From: Arthrobacter sp. AZCC_0090
Lineage (GTDB): Bacteria > Actinomycetota > Actinomycetes > Actinomycetales > Micrococcaceae
Assembly (NCBI RefSeq): GCF_014207375.1
Contig: NZ_JACHEE010000003.1
Location: 62,001-126,000, forward strand
Reading direction: 5' to 3'
DNA length: 64,000 nt
Shown: in pieces, positions 43,817 through 53,079 of the stretch
How the letters are laid out: the number at the start of each line of letters is the position of its first letter
Numbering within the stretch: position 1 is the first letter of the stretch
Made by a program: the position numbers and the translations under genes
The notes under the pieces: model-generated
Seen by the model: the letters and a program-made list of their open reading frames with translations, nothing else
Told to the model about the DNA's origin: nothing
Database searches by the model: none

Positions 43817-44956
43817 ATGCGAGTTCTTGCAGCAATGAGCGGCGGAGTCGACTCCGCCGTTGCCGCCGCCCGCGCCGTCGAGGCGGGGCACGACGTCGTC
43901 GGCGTCCACTTGGCGCTGTCACGCATGCCCGGAACGCTGCGCACCGGCAGCCGCGGCTGCTGCACCATCGAAGACTCCCGTGACGCTTGGCGCGCTTGTG
44001 ATGTGCTGGGGATCCCGTACTACGTCTGGGACTTCTCGGAGCGCTTCAAGGAAGACGTCGTCCAGGACTTCATCGACGAATACGCGGCGGGCAGAACCCC
44101 TAATCCCTGCATGCGCTGCAACGAGCGGATCAAGTTCGCTGCCTTGCTGGAAAAGGCCATCGCGCTCGGCTTCGATGCGGTCTGCACGGGCCACTACGCC
44201 AAGGTCATCCAGGACGCGGACGGTCATCCCGAACTCCACCGCGCGGCCGATTGGGCCAAGGACCAGAGCTACGTTCTCGGCGTCCTGACCCATGAACAGC
44301 TCAAGCATTCCATGTTCCCGCTGGCCGAGACCCCTTCCAAGGCCGAGGTCCGGGCGGAAGCCGAGCGCCGCGGCCTGTCCGTGGCGAACAAGCCGGACAG
44401 CCACGACATCTGCTTCATCCCCGATGGCGACACCGCGGGTTGGCTTGCCGAAAAGATCGACATGACCACGGGCGACATCGTGGACGAGGCCGGAACCAAA
44501 GTAGGGGAGCACCCGGGCGCCAACGCCTTCACTGTCGGCCAGCGCCGCGGGCTCAAGCTGGGCACCCCTGCCGCTGACGGCAAGCCGCGCTTCGTGCTGG
44601 AAATCCGGCCGAAGGAAAACAAAGTGGTCGTCGGGCCCGAAGCCCTGCTCGCCATCGACGAGATCCGTGGAATCAAGGTGTCCTGGGCTGGGCTACCCAT
44701 CGCCGAGGTGGCTACCGGTGCCGAGTTCGACTGCTATGCCCAGGTACGCGCCCATGGCGATCCTGTTCCCGCCAAGGCGTCGGTGGAGCGGAAAGTCGAC
44801 GACGCCGGCGTCGAGCGCGAAGGCCTCGTGGTAACACTTGTCGATCCCCTGCGCGGGGTGGCCCCCGGGCAGACCATCGTGTTGTACCAAGGCACCCGTG
44901 TCCTTGGCCAGGCAACCATCGACGCCGCACGGTCCCTCCAGCGCGCCGCGCTCTAA
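43817..44956 (+). CDS. mnmA: tRNA 2-thiouridine(34) synthase MnmA
   Basis: A 379-residue PP-loop enzyme that adds sulfur to U34 of tRNA-Lys, -Glu and -Gln. The ATP loop [14 protein letters not shown] is at residues 7-20. The catalytic Cys are in [14 protein letters not shown] (~98) and HDICFIPDG (~198). GRTPNPC, GHYAK and [10 protein letters not shown] are also present. A -10-like TAGAAT near 43750 allows a ~60-base leader. Sulfur likely comes from the cysteine desulfurase encoded upstream. Confidence 0.95.
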   Translation: MRVLAAMSGGVDSAVAAARAVEAGHDVVGVHLALSRMPGTLRTGSRGCCTIEDSRDAWRACDVLGIPYYVWDFSERFKEDVVQDFIDEYAAGRTPNPCMRCNERIKFAALLEKAIALGFDAVCTGHYAKVIQDADGHPELHRAADWAKDQSYVLGVLTHEQLKHSMFPLAETPSKAEVRAEAERRGLSVANKPDSHDICFIPDGDTAGWLAEKIDMTTGDIVDEAGTKVGEHPGANAFTVGQRRGLKLGTPAADGKPRFVLEIRPKENKVVVGPEALLAIDEIRGIKVSWAGLPIAEVATGAEFDCYAQVRAHGDPVPAKASVERKVDDAGVEREGLVVTLVDPLRGVAPGQTIVLYQGTRVLGQATIDAARSLQRAAL

Positions 44957-45031
44957 GCGTGTCCGCGGCCGCGCTTAGCCTTGTTTGCGCCTGGCTGGTG
45001 CCATTGCCTCCCGTGAAGGCCCGCTCCATAC

Positions 45032-46717
45032 TTGGCTAAGCAGCGTTTCCGCTGCGGTGGTTGGGGTTCCGCATTCGGGACGGCGATGGCTGTGGCATTT
45101 CAAAAGAAGGCCCCGGGGGACATCAAGGCCGGGCAAATGGTCGAGGTGGCGGTTCTTGCTGAAGGCCCGATCGGCACCGGAGGCGCCGGTCCGCTGATCG
45201 CCCGGTTGCGCATCCCCGTGGAGCGCCTGCGACGCGGCCCCACCGGACACCGGCTTGCCGTGCACATCAGGAAATGGCGCGGCACCAACGTGGTTCCCAT
45301 CACCCTCACGGCGCCGGGGGATCCTTGGCGTCTCGTCTCCGAGGACCCGCCCGCTGACTTGCGGGCGCTCCTTGACGATTCGAGGTTCTTGGCCCAGCAC
45401 GTTTACGGGGTGGCTTCGGCAACCCTTGACTTGTTCGAGTCGACGCTGGGCCGGCGCATGCCGTGGAATCCGGAGGGCCGGCTCGTGCTGAAGGCGCGCG
45501 ACCTTGTGACGGCCACGGACACCGGCTACGAGCGGGACACCAACATCATCCGTTTCGGTTCCATCGACCGCATGGGCTATAAGGTTCCTACCGCGTTGTT
45601 CCGGGACATCGTGGCGCACGAGGTCACGCACGCGATCCTCGATGGATTCCGCCCGGCATGGGGTGATGCGATGGCCACCACGGAACAAATCGCCTTGCAC
45701 GAAGCGCTGGCGGACCTTGTTGCCATCCTTTCCGTGTTTTCTTCGCGGGACGTGGTGTACCGCCAGCTCGAAGCCGCAGCCGGAGGATTCGAGGCCGGAC
45801 AGGACGTGGACGAGGCCATCATGATGCGGTCCATCTTCGACTTTGCCCGGGATCTCTATGCACGTGGCCCCCTTCGTGAGCCATTCGTCGGTGCGGTCCC
45901 CGACCACTGGCAGGAGCTGCCGGAGCCGCACAAGCGTGGCGCCGTCGTCGTCGGGGCCGTGTTGCGGGCGGTCCATAGACTCTGGGTCGAACGGAACCGC
46001 CGCTTCGGGGAGGGGCAGAGCCTGCAGCAGAAAGCAGAGTCCGGTTCCATCGTGGGCACCAGGGTCCTGCGCATGCTCATCAGGGGACTGGCCTACATGC
46101 CTCCCGTTGATGTCTCCTGGCATGACCTGTTGCGGGGGGTGATGGCATCGGACCTGGACATGGTTCCCGAGGACCCGCGCGGTTACCGGGAAGCCATCCA
46201 AGCCGAATTCTCCGGGATCGGCATCCATCGCGTTTCACTGTCCAATATTTCCGGGGTGGACAACTACCAGGGGCTGCGGTACCCCATCCGGCTCACCGCA
46301 CTCGGCTCGGATCCCCAGGAGGTCCAACGCTTTGTCTGGGAAAATCCCCGGTTGCTCGATGCCGCCCGCTTGGAGCGCCGCACTCCGCTCAGTTCCACCC
46401 GGGTGCGAACTTCCGAGCGGGTCACTCCGGATGGCTTCGTCGTCTCGGAGATCGGGGCGTCCTTCATCCAGACAGTGCGGATGAGCCGAAAGGAGGCCTT
46501 GGTGCGTCTCGGCCTGAAGACCAAGCGGGACTATGTGGACATCCGCGGGGGCGGAGTCTTGAGGTTCGACGCCGGTGGCCGCCTCGTCTACGCGGCGCTG
46601 AAACCGGTCATGTCCCGTGAAAGGCAGGGCGCGTTGTTCGTCTCGGACGAACAGCACGCCGCCGAACAGGAGGCTTCCAGCGGTGTCCAAAACAAGTTCC
46701 ACAGGACGGGGGAATAG
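45032..46717 (+). CDS. Thermolysin-like gluzincin metalloprotease, no signal peptide
   Basis: A 561-residue protein. HEVTHAILDGF places zinc ligands at H196 and H200 with catalytic E197. ALHEALADLVAIL puts E224 and D228 in the ExxxD arrangement of thermolysin (M4) proteases, 24 residues on. No signal peptide, propeptide or membrane helix is visible, unlike secreted M4 enzymes. A ~180-residue N-terminal region and a C-terminal region near 440-530 (ERVTPDGFVVSEIGASFIQTVRM) are unassigned. TTG 45032 or ATG 45086 could be the start. It stands alone between mnmA and the peptide importer. Confidence 0.74.
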   Translation: MAKQRFRCGGWGSAFGTAMAVAFQKKAPGDIKAGQMVEVAVLAEGPIGTGGAGPLIARLRIPVERLRRGPTGHRLAVHIRKWRGTNVVPITLTAPGDPWRLVSEDPPADLRALLDDSRFLAQHVYGVASATLDLFESTLGRRMPWNPEGRLVLKARDLVTATDTGYERDTNIIRFGSIDRMGYKVPTALFRDIVAHEVTHAILDGFRPAWGDAMATTEQIALHEALADLVAILSVFSSRDVVYRQLEAAAGGFEAGQDVDEAIMMRSIFDFARDLYARGPLREPFVGAVPDHWQELPEPHKRGAVVVGAVLRAVHRLWVERNRRFGEGQSLQQKAESGSIVGTRVLRMLIRGLAYMPPVDVSWHDLLRGVMASDLDMVPEDPRGYREAIQAEFSGIGIHRVSLSNISGVDNYQGLRYPIRLTALGSDPQEVQRFVWENPRLLDAARLERRTPLSSTRVRTSERVTPDGFVVSEIGASFIQTVRMSRKEALVRLGLKTKRDYVDIRGGGVLRFDAGGRLVYAALKPVMSRERQGALFVSDEQHAAEQEASSGVQNKFHRTGE

Positions 46718-46786
46718 CGCTCATGGCCTCAGGCGTTCCTGCGCATGGTGATCGATTTTGCCGTCGACGCGACCAAAGAAAAGTAA

Positions 46787-46810
46787 ATTTTGTGTCTCAA
46801 CTCACAAAAT
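46787..46810. promoter_or_regulatory. Inverted repeat in the control region of the peptide importer
   Basis: ATTTTGTG (46787-46794) and CACAAAAT (46803-46810) are perfect arms eight bases apart, about 110 bp before the binding-protein start. The 202-bp gap (46718-46919) is AT-richer than its surroundings and holds no supported gene. Confidence 0.5.
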
Positions 46811-46919
46811 CAAACGTTTCACCGCTAATGCTTCTGATTGAATCGTGGAATCAGGAGTATGTGCTCCGAGGAAATTACCGACGGCGGTACGCCGTATCCA
46901 TCGAACAGAAAGTTCACTG

Positions 46920-48548
46920 ATGGCAATGAACAAAAAAGCCCTGCGCAGCGTTATCGCGTTCGCGGGCATCTCCGCATTCGCGTTGACGGCCTGCACGGGC
47001 CCGTCCGGCGGCGGCGGTTCGGCTTCTTCAGCTGCCGGCGGCCCGATCGCCTACGGCACCACCGATAAAGTGACCGCGCTCGATCCCGCTGGTTCTTACG
47101 ACAACGGTTCCTTCATGGTGATGAACCAGATCTATTCTTTCCTCCTTAACTCGAAGCCGGGAAGCGCCGAGCCCGTTCCGGACCTGGCAGATTCGGCGTC
47201 GTTCACGTCTCCCACCGAGTTCACCGTCAAGATGAAGCCTGGACTTAAGTGGGCCAACGGCCACACCTTGGACTCCAAGGATGTGAAGTTCTCGTTTGAT
47301 CGCCAGCTCAAGATCAACGACCCCGCAGGCCCCGCGTCGCTTCTCGCGAACCTGGACAGCGTCAGCACTCCCGACGCCAACACGGTGGTCTTCAAGCTCA
47401 AGCTCGCGAACGACCAAACCTTTGCGCAGATCCTCAGCAGCCCGGCCGCTCCGATTGTCGATGACGAAGTCTTCCCCGCGGACAAGCTGCTCTCCGATGA
47501 CGACATCATCAAGGCCAAGGCGTTCTACGGCCAGTACACGATCGACAGCTACAAGAAAAACGAGCTCATCAGCCTCAAGGCCTTCCCGGACTACAAGGGT
47601 GTGCTGGGCAAGCCGGCCAATGACGCGGCGACCATCAAGTACTACGCCGAGCCGACCAACATGAAGCTGGACATCCAGCAGGGCAACATCGATGTTGCTA
47701 ACCGAAGCCTCAGCGCCACCGACGTCGACGACCTCAAGAAGGACTCGAAGGTCAAGGTAAACGTTGGACCAGGCGGCGAAATCCGCTACATCACGTTCAA
47801 CTTCGACACCATGCCGTTTGGCGCCAAGGCAGCGGGAGCGGACCCGGCCAAGGCACTTGCAGTCCGCCAGGCGATCGCCAACCTCGTTGACCGCCAATCA
47901 ATCGCCGACCAGGTCTATAAGGGCACGTACCTGCCGCTGTACTCCAACGTCCCTAGCGGTTTCCTGGGCGCCAACACGTCGTTCAAGGATGCCTACGGCG
48001 ACAACGGAAAGCCAAGCTTGGACAAAGCCAAGAAGGTACTCTCCGACGCCGGAGTCAAGGATGTCGTCACCCTGAACCTCCAGTACAACCCGGACCACTA
48101 CGGCAAGTCCTCAGGCGACGAGTACGCCATGATCAAGGACCAACTTGAGAAGTCGGGCCTCTTCAAGGTCAACCTGCAGTCCACCGAATGGGTGACCTAC
48201 AGCAAGGCCAGCCGCGCCGATGAGTACCCACTGTTCCAGTTTGGCTGGTTCCCGGACTTCAGCGACGCCGACAACTACCTGAGCCCCTTCTTCCCGAACG
48301 GTGGCTTTCTGAAGAACCACTACAACAACCCGGCAGTGACGGATCTGATCAACAAGCAGCTGACCACCACGGACAAGACCGCCCGCGAGTCGGCTATCAA
48401 GGACGCCCAGAACGCATTGGCAAAGGACATTTCCACTCTGCCGCTGCTCCAGGGTGCACAAGTTGCCATCTCGGCGAAGGGCGTGAACGGCGTCGACAAG
48501 ACGCTTGACGCATCCTTCAAGTTCCGATTGGGAACCGTTTCAAAGTAA
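46920..48548 (+). CDS. Peptide/nickel-type ABC transporter substrate-binding lipoprotein
   Basis: A 542-residue family 5 extracellular binding protein. A signal peptide ends in the LTAC lipobox (Cys25), followed by a Gly/Ser spacer. Family stretches are FLLNSKPGSAEPVPDLADS, FTVKMKPGLKWANGHTLDSKDVKFSFDR and VRQAIANLVDRQSIADQVYKGTYLPLYSNVP. It captures oligopeptides or related solutes outside the cell. ATG 46920 gives a normal signal peptide. A hairpin after the stop may keep its mRNA level above that of the permeases. Confidence 0.92.
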   Translation: MAMNKKALRSVIAFAGISAFALTACTGPSGGGGSASSAAGGPIAYGTTDKVTALDPAGSYDNGSFMVMNQIYSFLLNSKPGSAEPVPDLADSASFTSPTEFTVKMKPGLKWANGHTLDSKDVKFSFDRQLKINDPAGPASLLANLDSVSTPDANTVVFKLKLANDQTFAQILSSPAAPIVDDEVFPADKLLSDDDIIKAKAFYGQYTIDSYKKNELISLKAFPDYKGVLGKPANDAATIKYYAEPTNMKLDIQQGNIDVANRSLSATDVDDLKKDSKVKVNVGPGGEIRYITFNFDTMPFGAKAAGADPAKALAVRQAIANLVDRQSIADQVYKGTYLPLYSNVPSGFLGANTSFKDAYGDNGKPSLDKAKKVLSDAGVKDVVTLNLQYNPDHYGKSSGDEYAMIKDQLEKSGLFKVNLQSTEWVTYSKASRADEYPLFQFGWFPDFSDADNYLSPFFPNGGFLKNHYNNPAVTDLINKQLTTTDKTARESAIKDAQNALAKDISTLPLLQGAQVAISAKGVNGVDKTLDASFKFRLGTVSK

Positions 48549-48559
48549 GCAGCCGGTCG

Positions 48560-48594
48560 GGGGAGGCGGGTGCCAACAGGCGCTTTGCCTCCCC
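48560..48594 (+). terminator. Intercistronic hairpin after the binding-protein gene
   Basis: GGGGAGGC (48560-48567) and GCCTCCCC (48587-48594) pair over eight bases around a 19-base loop, without a strong T-tract. Such hairpins often stabilise or attenuate the mRNA after the binding-protein gene. Confidence 0.55.
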
Positions 48595-48661
48595 TTACTG
48601 CTGATTGCCTCACATATGAGCAAAACCCCGCGCGATCCGTGGGCAATGAACTTAGGTAGCA

Positions 48662-49750
48662 ATGACAACACTTATAGAGGTGCCCGACGTCGAACCGGAC
48701 GCGGTCACTCCCAAGAGCAAATCGGCGGGCGGGGGGCTCGGCAGGTACATCGTGGTCAGGTTTTTCCTGATCATCCCGACGATCTTCATCCTTGTAACGC
48801 TGGTTTTCTTCCTCATGCGGGTCATTGGTGACCCCATCACGGCAGCTCAGGGCGGTCGGCTTCCTCCGGACGTCCTGGCCCAGCGAATCCACGACGCCGG
48901 TTACGACCGGCCGATCATCTTCCAGTACTTCGAATACCTGGGCCAGCTGGTCACCGGCAACTTCGGCACCACCATCACGGACCGGCGGCCCGTCGTCGAA
49001 ATGCTCTCGACCTTCGGCGCAGCAACCCTTGAGTTGTCGATCAACGCGCTGATCGTGGCCCTCGCAGTCGGTATCCCGCTGGGCCTGATCGCCGCTCAGC
49101 GGCGTGACAAAGCAGCAGATGCCTTCCTTCGTTGCTTCGCCATCCTTTGCTACGCCACCCCGGTCTTCTTCTCCGGGCTATTGCTGAAGCTCACGTTCTC
49201 CGTCTGGCTCGGCTGGTTGCCGGTGGCCGGACGTGTGTCCACCCGCACCGAGCTGGCCATGGGTCAACTCGCGGCTCCGAGTGGCATCTACTGGCTCGAC
49301 GCGCTGCGCAGCGGAGACTTTAATGCACTGGGCGACATCGTCTCGCACGCAGTGCTTCCTGCCATTGCCCTGGGCCTCCTGACCGCCGGCGTCTTCCTGC
49401 GCCTCGTCCGGACAAATGTCATCGGCACACTAGGCAAGGACTACGTGGAGGCCGGCCGTTCGCGCGGCGTCAGCGAGTTCCGGCTCGTCACCAAGCATGC
49501 CTACAAGCCTGCGCTGATCCCCATTATCACCGTCATGGGCCTGCAGATCGCCCTCATGCTGGGCGGTGCTGTCCTGACCGAGACCACCTTTGAATGGAAG
49601 GGGCTCGGCTACCAGTTGGTCCAGTACCTGAACGCCAGGGACTTCGTAGCCGTCCAGGGCATTGTGGTGCTGTTGGCCGTCATCGTGGCCATCACCAACT
49701 TTGTGGTGGACGTCGTCGCCGCGCTGATCGACCCGCGAGTGAGGTACTGA
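48662..49750 (+). CDS. Peptide ABC transporter permease (DppB-like)
   Basis: A 362-residue inner-membrane permease with about six helices. The cytoplasmic coupling loop reads GKDYVEAGRSRGVSEFRLVTKHAYKPALIPIITVMG, the EAA-like motif of the DppB/OppB family. GNFGTTITDRRPV and ETTFEWKGLGYQLVQ are also standard. The N-terminal ~28 residues are polar and cytoplasmic. It pairs with the DppC-like protein encoded one base after its stop. Confidence 0.92.
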   Translation: MTTLIEVPDVEPDAVTPKSKSAGGGLGRYIVVRFFLIIPTIFILVTLVFFLMRVIGDPITAAQGGRLPPDVLAQRIHDAGYDRPIIFQYFEYLGQLVTGNFGTTITDRRPVVEMLSTFGAATLELSINALIVALAVGIPLGLIAAQRRDKAADAFLRCFAILCYATPVFFSGLLLKLTFSVWLGWLPVAGRVSTRTELAMGQLAAPSGIYWLDALRSGDFNALGDIVSHAVLPAIALGLLTAGVFLRLVRTNVIGTLGKDYVEAGRSRGVSEFRLVTKHAYKPALIPIITVMGLQIALMLGGAVLTETTFEWKGLGYQLVQYLNARDFVAVQGIVVLLAVIVAITNFVVDVVAALIDPRVRY

Positions 49751-49751
49751 C

Positions 49752-50801
49752 ATGAGCACTGCAACAATTTCAGGACGGAAAAAGTCCTTCTTGTCCGGAC
49801 TCCCGGTCATTTCCCACCTCAACAAGAGCGTTGGCCTGCAGCGTGGCATGCTCATCACCGGGCTCGTACTGACCGGCTTCTTCCTGCTGTGCACGGTGCT
49901 GGCGCCGCTCATAGCGCCCTACGGATACGCCCAGCTGAGTGATGCTTCCGGCTCGTTCCCCACCCAAGAGGCCCCCAGCAGCAAGCACCTGCTCGGCACC
50001 ACAGTCGGCGGCTATGACGTGCTATCGCGGGTCCTCTGGGGTTCACAGACCGCCGTGACCGTGATCGTCGTCGCCGTGGCGATGTCCATCTTCCTCGGTG
50101 TGGCGCTGGGCCTGCTCAGCGGCTACTTCGGCGGCTGGCTGGATCGGGTCCTCGTGGTCATCGCCGATGCCATCTACGCCTTTCCTTCCCTCCTCCTGGC
50201 GATCGTCATGTCCATCGTCATCAGCCGCGGCCAATCGAGCTTCTGGGGCGGCATCCTCGCATGCGCCTTCTCGATCACCGTGGTGTTCGTGCCACAGTAT
50301 TTCCGCGTGATCCGGGCTGAAACCATCAGGCTCAAGGCCGAGCCGTTCGTGGAATCGGCCATGGTCCTCGGCGCGTCCAGCCTGCGGATCATCACCCGCC
50401 ACATCTTCAAGAACGCCACCAGGACACTTCCGCTGATGTTCACCCTGAACGCCTCCGAAGCCATCCTGACCTTGGCAGGCCTCGGCTTCCTTGGATTCGG
50501 CATTGAACCTTCCTCCGCCGCTGAATGGGGCTTCGACCTCAACAAGGCCATGGCGGACGCGTCTTCCGGCATCTGGTGGACCGGCGTCTTCCCCGGTGTC
50601 GCGATCGTCCTCACCGTGCTTGGCTTGACCTTGGTTGGCGAGAGCATCAACGACCTCAACGATCCCCGCCTTCGCGGACGCAAGCGTGCTGGAGGCAAGG
50701 CCTCGCGCACCAAGGCGACGGCAGGAACCGACAGCACTAACACCGGGGCCACCACCGCTCCCAAACCAGAAACAGGTAGCCCAGAAGCAGGTAAGGCATG
50801 A
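49752..50801 (+). CDS. Peptide ABC transporter permease (DppC-like)
   Basis: A 349-residue permease. HLLGTTVGGYDVLSRVLWGSQTAVTVIVVAVAMSIFLGVALGLLSGYFGG and the coupling loop VESAMVLGASSLRIITRHIFKN are typical of DppC/OppC. The C-terminal ~40 residues are a Lys/Thr/Gly-rich cytoplasmic tail. ATG 49752 is one base past the previous stop. Its own stop overlaps the ATG of the ATPase gene (ATGA). Confidence 0.92.
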   Translation: MSTATISGRKKSFLSGLPVISHLNKSVGLQRGMLITGLVLTGFFLLCTVLAPLIAPYGYAQLSDASGSFPTQEAPSSKHLLGTTVGGYDVLSRVLWGSQTAVTVIVVAVAMSIFLGVALGLLSGYFGGWLDRVLVVIADAIYAFPSLLLAIVMSIVISRGQSSFWGGILACAFSITVVFVPQYFRVIRAETIRLKAEPFVESAMVLGASSLRIITRHIFKNATRTLPLMFTLNASEAILTLAGLGFLGFGIEPSSAAEWGFDLNKAMADASSGIWWTGVFPGVAIVLTVLGLTLVGESINDLNDPRLRGRKRAGGKASRTKATAGTDSTNTGATTAPKPETGSPEAGKA

Positions 50802-52522
50802 CCACCAACATCGGCAACATTTCGGACCAGCTGCGGGAACCGGGGCGGCCAGTCCTGGACATCGAACGGCTCAAAGTCACCTTTGCCACGGACAGCGGCG
50901 ACGTCTATGCGGTCAAGGATGTCAGCCTTGAGGTCAAGGCCGGAGAAGTGCTGGCGATCGTGGGGGAGTCCGGCTCCGGCAAGACTGTCACCGCCAAGAC
51001 CATTCTCGGCCTGCTCCCGGAAACAGCCATCAGCTCGGGAGCTGTGCTCATCAATGGCAACAACGTGATCAGCGTCAGCGCGTCCAAGCTGCGCAAGATC
51101 CGTGGCCGGGACGTGGCAATGGTCTTCCAGGAACCTTCCACGGCGCTGAACCCCGTGTTCACGGTGGGCTGGCAGATCGCCGAAGGCATACGCGCCCATG
51201 CCTCGGACGGGCACCGGATCTCGGCCAAGGAAGCCAAGAAGCGGGCCACCGAAGCACTGCGGAAGGTGGGCATCCCCGATCCCGAAATCCGGGTCAACTA
51301 CTATCCCCACCAGCTTTCCGGAGGCCAGAAGCAACGCGTAGTCATCGCGGCTGCGCTTGCCTTGAACCCGGGGTTGATCGTGGCGGACGAGCCGACAACG
51401 GCCCTCGACGTCACGGTCCAGGCGGAGATCCTGCAGTTGCTCCGGGACCTGCGGGACAAATACGGCACCTCGATCGTGCTCATTACCCACAACATGGGTG
51501 TGGTGGCTGACTTGGCCGACCGCGTGGTGGTCATGTATCAAGGCGACGTCGTCGAAGAAGCCACAGCCAAAGTCCTCTTCGCCGAGCCCAAGCAGGACTA
51601 CACCAAGAAGCTGCTGGCCGCTGTGCCGCACCTCGGCCGCAACTCAGCATCCGAAGGAGCCACTCAACGGCTGCACCAAGGCGGGAAGGTCCTGGTCGAA
51701 GCCAAGAACCTCACCATCGAATATCCGGGCCGCCTTGGCAAGCCCGGGTTCAAGGCTGTGGACAACGTCAGTTTTACGGTCTCCGAGAACGAGGTCTTTG
51801 GCCTGGTGGGCGAGTCCGGCTCGGGCAAGTCCACCATCGGCCGCGCCATCGCCGGCCTCAACCGCGCAACCGGTGGCAGCCTCAAGGTCCTCGGCTACGA
51901 AATGCTGGACTTCAAGGAGCACACGTTCAAGCCGCTCCGCAAGGACATCGGCTTCGTTTTCCAAGACCCGGCAGCCTCGTTCAACCCCCAGCTGACCATC
52001 GGCGAGTGCGTGGCGGAACCGCTACTCATCCATACCCACCCGAGCCCGGCTCAAGCACGCCTGCGTGTGGCGCAGTTGCTCGAATCGGTGCAGCTCCCGG
52101 CGTCGTACGCTGAGCGCTTCCCGCACGAGCTCTCCGGCGGGCAGCGCCAGCGCGCCTCGCTGGCTCGTTCGCTCGCGCTCAATCCGCGCCTCCTGATCGC
52201 CGACGAGCCAACGTCTGCCCTCGACGTTTCCGTGCAGGCGAAGGTCCTGGAACTGTTCAAGGACATCCAGGAAGAGTTCGGTTTCGCCGCGCTGTTCATC
52301 AGCCACGACCTCGCAGTAGTGGACATGCTCTCCCATTGGGTGGGCGTGTTGTTCAAAGGAAAGCTGGTGGAGCAGGGGATCGGTAGCCAGATCATGGGCA
52401 ATCCGCAGCACGACTACACCCGCAGGCTGATCGCCTCCTTGCCGGTGCCGGATCCTGATGAACAGGCCCGACGCCGGGAAGACAACCGGGAGCTACTGCG
52501 AACCGAGCTGCTGGGAAGCTAA
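50798..52522 (+). CDS. Fused DppD-DppF-type ABC ATPase
   Basis: A 574-residue protein with two complete ABC domains in one chain. Domain 1 has GESGSGKTVTAK (~60), LSGGQKQRVVIAAALALNPGLIVADEP and HNMG. Domain 2 has GESGSGKSTIGR (~345), LSGGQRQRASLARSLALNPRLLIADEP and ISHDLAV. Both domains keep all catalytic motifs. The fusion is common in actinobacterial peptide importers and replaces the separate D and F subunits. It is the last gene of the operon, before a terminator. Confidence 0.94.
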   Translation: MTTNIGNISDQLREPGRPVLDIERLKVTFATDSGDVYAVKDVSLEVKAGEVLAIVGESGSGKTVTAKTILGLLPETAISSGAVLINGNNVISVSASKLRKIRGRDVAMVFQEPSTALNPVFTVGWQIAEGIRAHASDGHRISAKEAKKRATEALRKVGIPDPEIRVNYYPHQLSGGQKQRVVIAAALALNPGLIVADEPTTALDVTVQAEILQLLRDLRDKYGTSIVLITHNMGVVADLADRVVVMYQGDVVEEATAKVLFAEPKQDYTKKLLAAVPHLGRNSASEGATQRLHQGGKVLVEAKNLTIEYPGRLGKPGFKAVDNVSFTVSENEVFGLVGESGSGKSTIGRAIAGLNRATGGSLKVLGYEMLDFKEHTFKPLRKDIGFVFQDPAASFNPQLTIGECVAEPLLIHTHPSPAQARLRVAQLLESVQLPASYAERFPHELSGGQRQRASLARSLALNPRLLIADEPTSALDVSVQAKVLELFKDIQEEFGFAALFISHDLAVVDMLSHWVGVLFKGKLVEQGIGSQIMGNPQHDYTRRLIASLPVPDPDEQARRREDNRELLRTELLGS

Positions 52523-52536
52523 GCCGCGTCCACACC

Positions 52537-52574
52537 CGAAAGACCCGCCTTGCTTGTGGAAGGCGGGTCTTTCG
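52537..52574 (+). terminator. Rho-independent terminator of the peptide importer operon
   Basis: Perfect 15-bp stem (52537-52551 with 52560-52574; arm CGAAAGACCCGCCTT) with an eight-base loop, then TCTGTCCTT. Confidence 0.85.
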
Positions 52575-52688
52575 TCTGTCCTTGCCTTTCCTCTGGCTGC
52601 GTACTCAGCGCCCACTTCCATATTGAACATCGTGGGCCAGTGCCTGTCCCGCCGTTCCGGTGCGGCCAGCACACCCTAGACTGGAGGA

Positions 52689-53075
52689 ATGACCGAGCAG
52701 AACCATGCCCTTCCCGACGCCGATTCCTTCGATCCCTCAGCCAGCTCCCTTGCCGGACGTGTGGACAACTCCGTCATGGACGAGCTGCTTTCGATCCGGT
52801 CCAGCATCGACAACATCGATGCCACCCTCGTCTTCCTCCTAGCGGAACGCTTCAAGGCCACCCAAAAAGTAGGAGTCCTCAAAGCGACGCACAAGCTCCC
52901 GGCAGGGGACCCCGGCCGCGAATCCGCCCAGATCGCGCGGTTGCGCCGGCTCGCCGAGGAAGCGCACCTGGATCCCGCCTTCGCCGAGAAGTTCCTGAAT
53001 TTCATCATCAGCGAGGTCATCCGGCACCACGAGGCAATCGCCGAAGACCACCAGGCCTCAATCGCGCAGGCCTGA
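52689..53075 (+). CDS. Chorismate mutase (AroQ type)
   Basis: A 128-residue helical protein that converts chorismate to prephenate for phenylalanine and tyrosine. The AroQ core is VMDELLSIRSSIDNIDATLVFLLAERFKATQKVGVLKATHKLPAGDPGRESAQIARLRRLAEEAHLDPAFAEKFLNFIISEVIRHHE, with the expected Arg, Lys and Glu positions. TAGACT then GGAGGA directly precede the ATG, so the -10 box and ribosome binding site are almost merged and the leader must be very short. The MetE-like gene starts four bases after the stop. Confidence 0.9.
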   Translation: MTEQNHALPDADSFDPSASSLAGRVDNSVMDELLSIRSSIDNIDATLVFLLAERFKATQKVGVLKATHKLPAGDPGRESAQIARLRRLAEEAHLDPAFAEKFLNFIISEVIRHHEAIAEDHQASIAQA

Positions 53076-53079
53076 ACAC

